From JAKEGN01 sp964465665 (GTDB lineage Bacteria > Pseudomonadota > Gammaproteobacteria > Steroidobacterales > Woeseiaceae), in assembly GCA_964465665.1 (NCBI GenBank), contig CAYXKM010000152.1, positions 1 through 9,359 of the forward strand: DNA of 9,359 nucleotides, written 5' to 3'. The notes below the pieces were generated by a model. The model was not told the DNA's origin, did not search any database, and saw only the letters and a program-made list of their open reading frames with translations. Shown one piece after another: positions 6,682 to 9,359 of the stretch. The position numbers and the translations under genes are program-made. How positions within the stretch are numbered: position 1 is the stretch's first letter; every line of letters begins with the position of its first letter.

Positions 6682-6753
6682 TAGCGACGTACCGGTTGCC
6701 CTTCTCACTCGGAAGTCTTAACTCGCTCGAAGGGCAACCGGTACGCCGCCACC
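6682..6753 (-). repeat. Hairpin repeat, copy 1 (inverted orientation)
   Basis: 16-bp perfect arms (6688-6703 with 6730-6745), extended by one mismatch and three further pairs to 6684/6749. They enclose a 26-nt loop at 6704-6729. Read on the minus strand the loop is CGAGCGAGTT / AAGAC / TTCCGAGTGAG. The unit borders on that strand are GGTGGC (6753-6748) and CGTCGCTA (6689-6682). The stem sequence (GTACCGGTTGCCCTT) is unlike the stems of the other copies. It starts 25 bp after the yraN stop. Confidence 0.85.
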
Positions 6754-6778
6754 TCAGTATTTGGCGCACCCGCGCGAT

Positions 6779-6861
6779 GCAGGCGGCGGTGCGACAGTGT
6801 GCTGTTCGAGCGAGTTTGAATTTCCGAGTGAGAACAGTACCCGGCGCGACGCCGCCTGCTA
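6779..6861 (+). repeat. Hairpin repeat, copy 2 (diverged)
   Basis: Loop at 6807-6832: CGAGCGAGTT / TGAAT / TTCCGAGTGAG. It differs from copy 1 at four positions, all in the centre. The inner stem is short: 6799-6806 with 6833-6840, one mismatch (GTGCTGTT with AACAGTAC). A second, outer stem of 10 perfect pairs (GCAGGCGGCG at 6779-6788 with CGCCGCCTGC at 6850-6859) closes the unit across an unpaired interior region. The unit ends in GCTA like the others (TGCTA here, CGCTA in copies 1 and 3). It looks like a decayed or structurally variant member. Confidence 0.75.
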
Positions 6862-6889
6862 AGTGGCACCTGCGACAGCGTCGGGAGAC

Positions 6890-6963
6890 GGTGGCACGTC
6901 GGCATGTCTTTCGAACGAGTTAAGACTTCCGAGTGAGAAAGACATGCCGACGTGGCGTCGCTA
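6890..6963 (+). repeat. Hairpin repeat, copy 3
   Basis: 17-bp perfect arms: CACGTCGGCATGTCTTT at 6895-6911 and AAAGACATGCCGACGTG at 6938-6954. They enclose the 26-nt loop at 6912-6937: CGAACGAGTT / AAGAC / TTCCGAGTGAG, one base different from copy 1. The borders are GGTGGC (6890-6895) and CGTCGCTA (6956-6963), the same as copy 1 read on the other strand. Copies 1 and 3 therefore form a large inverted pair with the 8-bp outer ends TAGCGACG and CGTCGCTA. Confidence 0.87.
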
Positions 6964-6969
6964 GGCTCG

Positions 6970-6997
6970 CATTATCGCCCGCGATGCGGGCTCCTAC
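6970..6997 (-). repeat. REP-like palindrome with GTAG head, overlapping the sspB stop
   Basis: On the minus strand: GTAG (6997-6994), then GA, then GCCCGC-ATC-GCGGGC (6991-6977), then GATAATG. A GTAG tetranucleotide followed by a GC-rich palindrome is the form of REP sequences handled by RAYT (TnpA-REP) transposases. The TAG of GTAG is the sspB stop codon. The stem could also stop or stabilise the sspAB transcript; no U-run follows it. Confidence 0.6.
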
Positions 6998-7398
6998 TTG
7001 ACGATTTTGAGGTGAGAGCGAGAGCTTTTTGCCGACTCTTTTTCCTGCGGGTCGTGCGGCGGTTCCGGCTGGTCGGCGCCGTGCGAGAAGATCATGCCCT
7101 GCCCGGTTTCCTTGGCGTAGATGCCGAGTACCGATGCAATGGGTACCCAGACGTCGAATGGTACGCCGCTGAAACGCGCGCGGAAACTTACGGAGGTATT
7201 GGTCAGCTTGAGATTGTGCGCTGCAGACTGGCTGATGTTGAGAATTATCTTGCCGTCCTTGACGTGTTCCTGCGGAACCGACGCACCATCTATCGACGCA
7301 TCCACAACAATATGTGGCGTATGCCCGTTGTCTCCCATCCACTCGTGCATGGCTCGAATCAGGTATGGGCGCTTCGATTTGCTGGGGAGACTTTGCAC
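6994..7398 (-). CDS. sspB: SspB, ClpXP protease specificity-enhancing factor
   Basis: 134 residues. SspB delivers ssrA-tagged and some other substrates to ClpXP. Seen: the dimeric substrate-binding domain (about 8-106) with KRPYLIRAMHEW at 9-20, TPHIVVDA at 27-34, VPQEHVKDGKIILNIS at 41-56, RARFSGVP at 73-80 and VPIASVLGIYAKETGQGM at 85-102; then a low-complexity acidic/polar linker; and the C-terminal ClpX-docking tail HLKIVK (129-134), comparable to LRVVK in E. coli. The linker is shorter than in E. coli (165 residues overall). The start is GTG at 7398; a stop lies a few codons upstream and no other start codon intervenes. GGAG about 10 nt upstream is the likely ribosome binding site. The stop codon is embedded in the REP-like element. 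Confidence 0.95.
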   Translation of the reverse strand: MQSLPSKSKRPYLIRAMHEWMGDNGHTPHIVVDASIDGASVPQEHVKDGKIILNISQSAAHNLKLTNTSVSFRARFSGVPFDVWVPIASVLGIYAKETGQGMIFSHGADQPEPPHDPQEKESAKSSRSHLKIVK

Positions 7399-7449
7399 CT
7401 GCTTTACGCTCCGCGACTCGCCTCGTCATCTGCACACACAGATAGGGGA

Positions 7450-7458
7450 AGCATACCA
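7450..7458 (-). promoter_or_regulatory. Possible extended -10 promoter for sspB
   Basis: TGG followed by TATGCT on the minus strand (7458-7450) has the TGn-TATAAT-like form of an extended -10. It lies within the 101-bp sspA-sspB gap, about 50 bp before the GTG start. The -35 match is poor (TTGCCC at 14 bp). It may add an internal start to an operon that would otherwise be read from upstream. Confidence 0.3.
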
Positions 7459-7475
7459 CTACCGCAGGAGGGCAA

Positions 7476-7511
7476 CAGCCGCACGGCTGGCAATGCGCCT
7501 TACAGGCGCAT
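7476..7511. repeat. Two small hairpins around the sspA stop codon
   Basis: ATGCGCC-TTACA-GGCGCAT (7493-7511) places the sspA stop codon (7500-7502) in the loop of a 7-bp perfect stem. Just beyond lies CAGCCG-CA-CGGCTG (7476-7489). Neither is followed by a T-run on the minus strand, so they look like mRNA-stabilising or partial-attenuation structures rather than classical terminators. Confidence 0.5.
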
Positions 7512-8129
7512 CTCCTGCTCGAGTTCTGTAAGGCTTTCCTGGAAGGAACGGCGCTCAAAGACGCGCTTCATATAGCGCTCGATCGACTCGGCATGGGAGC
7601 CAAGTTCGATTCCGTAAACCGGCAGTCGCCAGAGTATGGGTGCAATACTGCAATCCACCAGCGAAAATTCGTCGCTGAGGAAAAAATGTTTGGCATCGAA
7701 CAATTCAACACTGGCCATGATGCTTTCGCGCAACAACTTCTTTGACTTGGCGCTCAGTTTGTTTTCGCCACCGACCTCGAATTCGCCGGCCAGCTGGTAC
7801 CAGTCAGTCTCGATGCGGAACAACGCCAGGCGGAACTGGGCCCGGGTCACCGGGTCCACCGGCATCAACGGCGGATGCGGAAATCGTTCATCCAGATACT
7901 CGATAATAACTCTCGAGTCGTATAGCACGAGGTCGCGATCGACAAGTGTCGGTACCGTGTGATACGGATTCAGATCCATCAGATCCTCCGGCAGGTCCGG
8001 ACCCTCGACGTTGGCGATTTCGATATTGATGTTCTTTTCAGCAAGGACAAGTCGCGTCCGGTGACTGTGTATGCAGGCAGGCCTGGAAAACAGTGTCATG
8101 ACGGATCGTCTGTTGGCAATGACTGCCAT
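7500..8129 (-). CDS. sspA: SspA, stringent starvation protein A
   Basis: 209 residues from ATG 8129. SspA has a glutathione S-transferase fold, binds RNA polymerase holoenzyme in E. coli, and acts in starvation and acid tolerance. Seen: the E. coli-like N-terminus MAVIANRRSVMTLFS; VLAEK at 28-32; DLNPYHTVPTLVDRDLVLYD at 52-71; SRVIIEYLDERFPHPPLMPV at 72-91 containing the surface PHP motif at 84-86; DWYQLAGEFE in the helical domain; FLSDEFSLVDCSIAPILWRL; and a final REVERSE-free helix ending EQEMRL. The active-site Tyr/Ser of true GSTs is absent, as usual in SspA. The frame stays open to 8219, but 8129 matches the family start and has GGGAG 7 nt ahead. It follows petC by 79 bp. Confidence 0.96.
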   Translation of the reverse strand: MAVIANRRSVMTLFSRPACIHSHRTRLVLAEKNINIEIANVEGPDLPEDLMDLNPYHTVPTLVDRDLVLYDSRVIIEYLDERFPHPPLMPVDPVTRAQFRLALFRIETDWYQLAGEFEVGGENKLSAKSKKLLRESIMASVELFDAKHFFLSDEFSLVDCSIAPILWRLPVYGIELGSHAESIERYMKRVFERRSFQESLTELEQEMRL

Positions 8130-8208
8130 TGTGCGCTCCCTTTGGAACGAAAATTTAACTGGCGACGCGTATCGAAATTTCTGAAGATTTGGGGGCGGGA
8201 GATGTCTC

Positions 8209-8943
8209 TCAGCTGACATCTTTCCAGATCTGCTTCTTCAGCATGGATGCGATAATGAGGAAGACGGTCAGGTACATCAACACCCAGACCCCCATCTTTC
8301 GGCGCGTCGAACGGACAGGCTCCGCGATATATTCCATGAAGTTCACCGTATCGCGGACAAAAGAATCATACTCCTCTGCGGAGAGAGATCCGGTTGAAAA
8401 TGGTTCAAAGTGTTCAAACACGGATCCGTTCTGGTCGTCCTCGGTAAACACAGCGCGCTGAAATCCCTGCAGTTCCCAGAGCACGTGCGGCATGCTCGTA
8501 CCAGCCAACACCATGTTATCCACACCTGTCGGGCTGTCCGTGTCGAGGTAGAATCCTTTAAGAAAGTTGTAGATGTAGTCCGTACCGCGCGAGCGGGCCA
8601 TCAGTGAAAGGTCGGGTGGCGCCTGGCCAAACCACCTGGCGGCGTCTTCCGCCGGCATGGCCGCAAGTACCGTTTCGAAAGTCTTTTCGGCATTGAACAT
8701 CAGATTTTCGACTACCTGGTCTTCGCTCAGGCCGAGACCACGGGCGACGCTGTTAAACCGCACATATCGAGCCGAATGACAGCCCGAACAGTAGTTCATG
8801 AAATTCCTGGCACCGCGCTGCAATGAGACAACGTTGTCGACATCGTTGCCCGCTGGTTCAAGTTTCATCCCGCTGGCAGCGAACGCCGGCCCTGACACGG
8901 CCAAAGCCACCAACACGGCTGTCCACATGCCTGCCTTAACCAT
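8209..8943 (-). CDS. petC: Cytochrome c1 of the bc1 complex
   Basis: 244 residues from ATG 8943. Cytochrome c1 accepts electrons from the Rieske protein and passes them to soluble or membrane c-type cytochromes. Seen: a signal peptide ending at about AFA-22; one covalent haem site CSGCH at 52-56; APPDLSL at 108-114; the haem-ligand region GTSMPHVLWE at 148-157 with Met151 as probable sixth ligand; and a C-terminal membrane anchor at about 217-235 followed by KKQIWKD. An upstream in-frame start at 8982 would extend it into petB, but 8943 gives a proper signal peptide and has AGGGTGG ahead. It overlaps the petB stop by 8 bp. A short stem GATGTC-N8-GACATC spans its stop codon. Confidence 0.96.
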   Translation of the reverse strand: MVKAGMWTAVLVALAVSGPAFAASGMKLEPAGNDVDNVVSLQRGARNFMNYCSGCHSARYVRFNSVARGLGLSEDQVVENLMFNAEKTFETVLAAMPAEDAARWFGQAPPDLSLMARSRGTDYIYNFLKGFYLDTDSPTGVDNMVLAGTSMPHVLWELQGFQRAVFTEDDQNGSVFEHFEPFSTGSLSAEEYDSFVRDTVNFMEYIAEPVRSTRRKMGVWVLMYLTVFLIIASMLKKQIWKDVS

Positions 8944-9359
8944 GATAAACCACCCTGTCCGGCACCGGTTTCGTCTTGTCAATTGCCGAGTAATACGGCA
9001 TCAACAGGAAGAATCCGAAGTACAGCACGGAGAATATTCGCGCCATCATCACGTAGATGCCTTCTGCCGGCTGTACGCCGAGCCACCCAAGTATCAGAAA
9101 ACTCACCGCGAAAATGCCGAGCGCCGACTTGTAAATCCAGCCTCTGTAGCGAATCGACTTCACTCGGCAGCGATCGAGCCAGGGCAGGAAGAGCGGAAGC
9201 AGCACGGCGGCCGCCATCAGGATTGCTCCCCAGAGTTTGTTCGGTACTGCCCTCAGAATCGCGTAGTACGGCGTGAAATACCAAACAGGTGCGATGTGCT
9301 CCGGCGTTGCCATTGTGTTGGCGGGATCGAAGTTTGCGTGTTCCAGGAAATAGCCGCCC
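8936..9359 (-). CDS. petB: Cytochrome b of the bc1 complex, C-terminal part (cut by window edge)
   Basis: The frame is open to the right edge (about 140 codons visible), and the ATG at 9313 is internal. Cytochrome b carries the two b haems and the quinol-oxidation (Qo) and quinone-reduction sites. The visible part starts in the ef loop: FDPANTMATPEHIAPVWYF, with the Qo motif as P-V-W-Y, then PYYAILRAVPNKLWG, and three membrane helices (about 9184-9251, 9076-9140 and 8990-9050 in nucleotide terms). The N-terminal b-haem histidines are outside the window. Known family pattern: the usual motif is PEWY, and PVWY is the form typical of beta- and gammaproteobacteria. It is translated just ahead of petC with an 8-bp overlap; the Rieske gene is expected beyond the right edge. 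Confidence 0.96.
   Translation of the reverse strand, partial: GGYFLEHANFDPANTMATPEHIAPVWYFTPYYAILRAVPNKLWGAILMAAAVLLPLFLPWLDRCRVKSIRYRGWIYKSALGIFAVSFLILGWLGVQPAEGIYVMMARIFSVLYFGFFLLMPYYSAIDKTKPVPDRVVYHG

Larger units (their letters stand above)
6657..6993. other. Convergent intergenic region filled by a structured repeat array
   Basis: 337 bp between the yraN stop and the sspB stop. Open frames here are short and have no recognisable product. It is made almost entirely of three hairpin-repeat units (one minus, two plus) and one REP-like palindrome. In Pseudomonas-type genomes this interval carries gmhA/diaA and a BON-domain gene; neither is present. No T-tract terminator was seen for either converging operon, so the hairpins may serve that purpose. 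Confidence 0.75.

Noticed and set aside
6688..6745. Hairpin copy 1 as a plain rho-independent terminator of yraN
   Set aside because: The 26-nt loop is too large and too conserved, and no T-run follows the stem on the plus strand. It may still hinder transcription, but that does not explain the conserved loop.
6682..6963. CRISPR array
   Set aside because: There are only three copies in mixed orientation. The flanks of each core pair with each other instead of being unique spacers of constant length, and there are no cas genes in the window.
6682..6963. Integron attC sites
   Set aside because: attC sites have conserved outer R boxes with a variable loop and an extrahelical base pattern. Here the loop is constant, the stems vary, and there are no GTTRRRY ends or cassette genes.
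6920..7558. Minus-strand open frame of about 210 codons across sspB and the sspA end
   Set aside because: It overlaps sspB in another frame. SspB is identified at residue level and this frame has no recognisable product.
8130..8208. Separate promoter for sspA in the 79-bp gap after petC
   Set aside because: TTAAAT-like -10 hexamers are present, but no -35 at an acceptable distance was found. Co-transcription with petBC or a weak promoter cannot be told apart.

Overview
The window comes from a gammaproteobacterium chromosome. The gene order (ftsI-ftsL-rsmH-mraZ, rnpB, rsmI, divergent lpoA-yraN, then sspB-sspA-cytochrome c1-cytochrome b read backwards) matches the arrangement I recall for Pseudomonas and related lineages. 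Three protein traits fit this assignment: an LpoA-type lipoprotein, a Qo motif of PVWY type in cytochrome b, and an E. coli-like SspA/SspB pair. Base composition is moderately GC-rich throughout. The host genus cannot be fixed from this sequence alone.

Layout. Positions 1-2574 (minus strand) hold the start of the division and cell-wall (dcw) cluster. mraZ, rsmH, ftsL and the 5' part of ftsI are packed with a 15-bp gap and then 1-bp and 4-bp overlaps. They are preceded by a sigma70 promoter and three MraZ boxes at exact 10-bp spacing. A 240-bp spacer with an orphan CRP-type palindrome separates this from rnpB (RNase P RNA, minus, 2931-3292), which has its own -10 element and ends in its P1 helix plus a U-run. 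rsmI follows upstream on the minus strand, and lpoA-yraN diverge from it on the plus strand. From the right edge, petB (partial), petC, sspA and sspB run leftwards and converge on yraN.

Working relations. RsmH and RsmI each methylate the ribose of 16S rRNA C1402, and here both lie beside rnpB. LpoA (activator of PBP1A), FtsL/FtsI and MraZ all serve peptidoglycan synthesis and division. petB and petC encode bc1 complex subunits. SspA and SspB are the stringent starvation protein and the ClpXP adaptor.

Most unusual part. The convergent gap between yraN and sspB (6657-6993) sits where Pseudomonas-type genomes carry gmhA/diaA and a BON-domain gene. It contains no gene. Instead it holds three copies of a hairpin repeat. 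A 26-nt loop is almost invariant (25/26 between copies 1 and 3), while the stems differ in sequence but remain perfectly paired in copies 1 and 3. This is the reverse of ordinary REP elements and MITEs, where the stem is the conserved part. Copies 1 and 3 share asymmetric outer borders (GGTGGC on one side, CGTCGCTA on the other), so each repeat is a defined unit of about 72-82 bp. A GTAG-headed REP-like palindrome overlapping the sspB stop codon adjoins the array. I do not recognise the hairpin family. It is the best candidate here for something undescribed.
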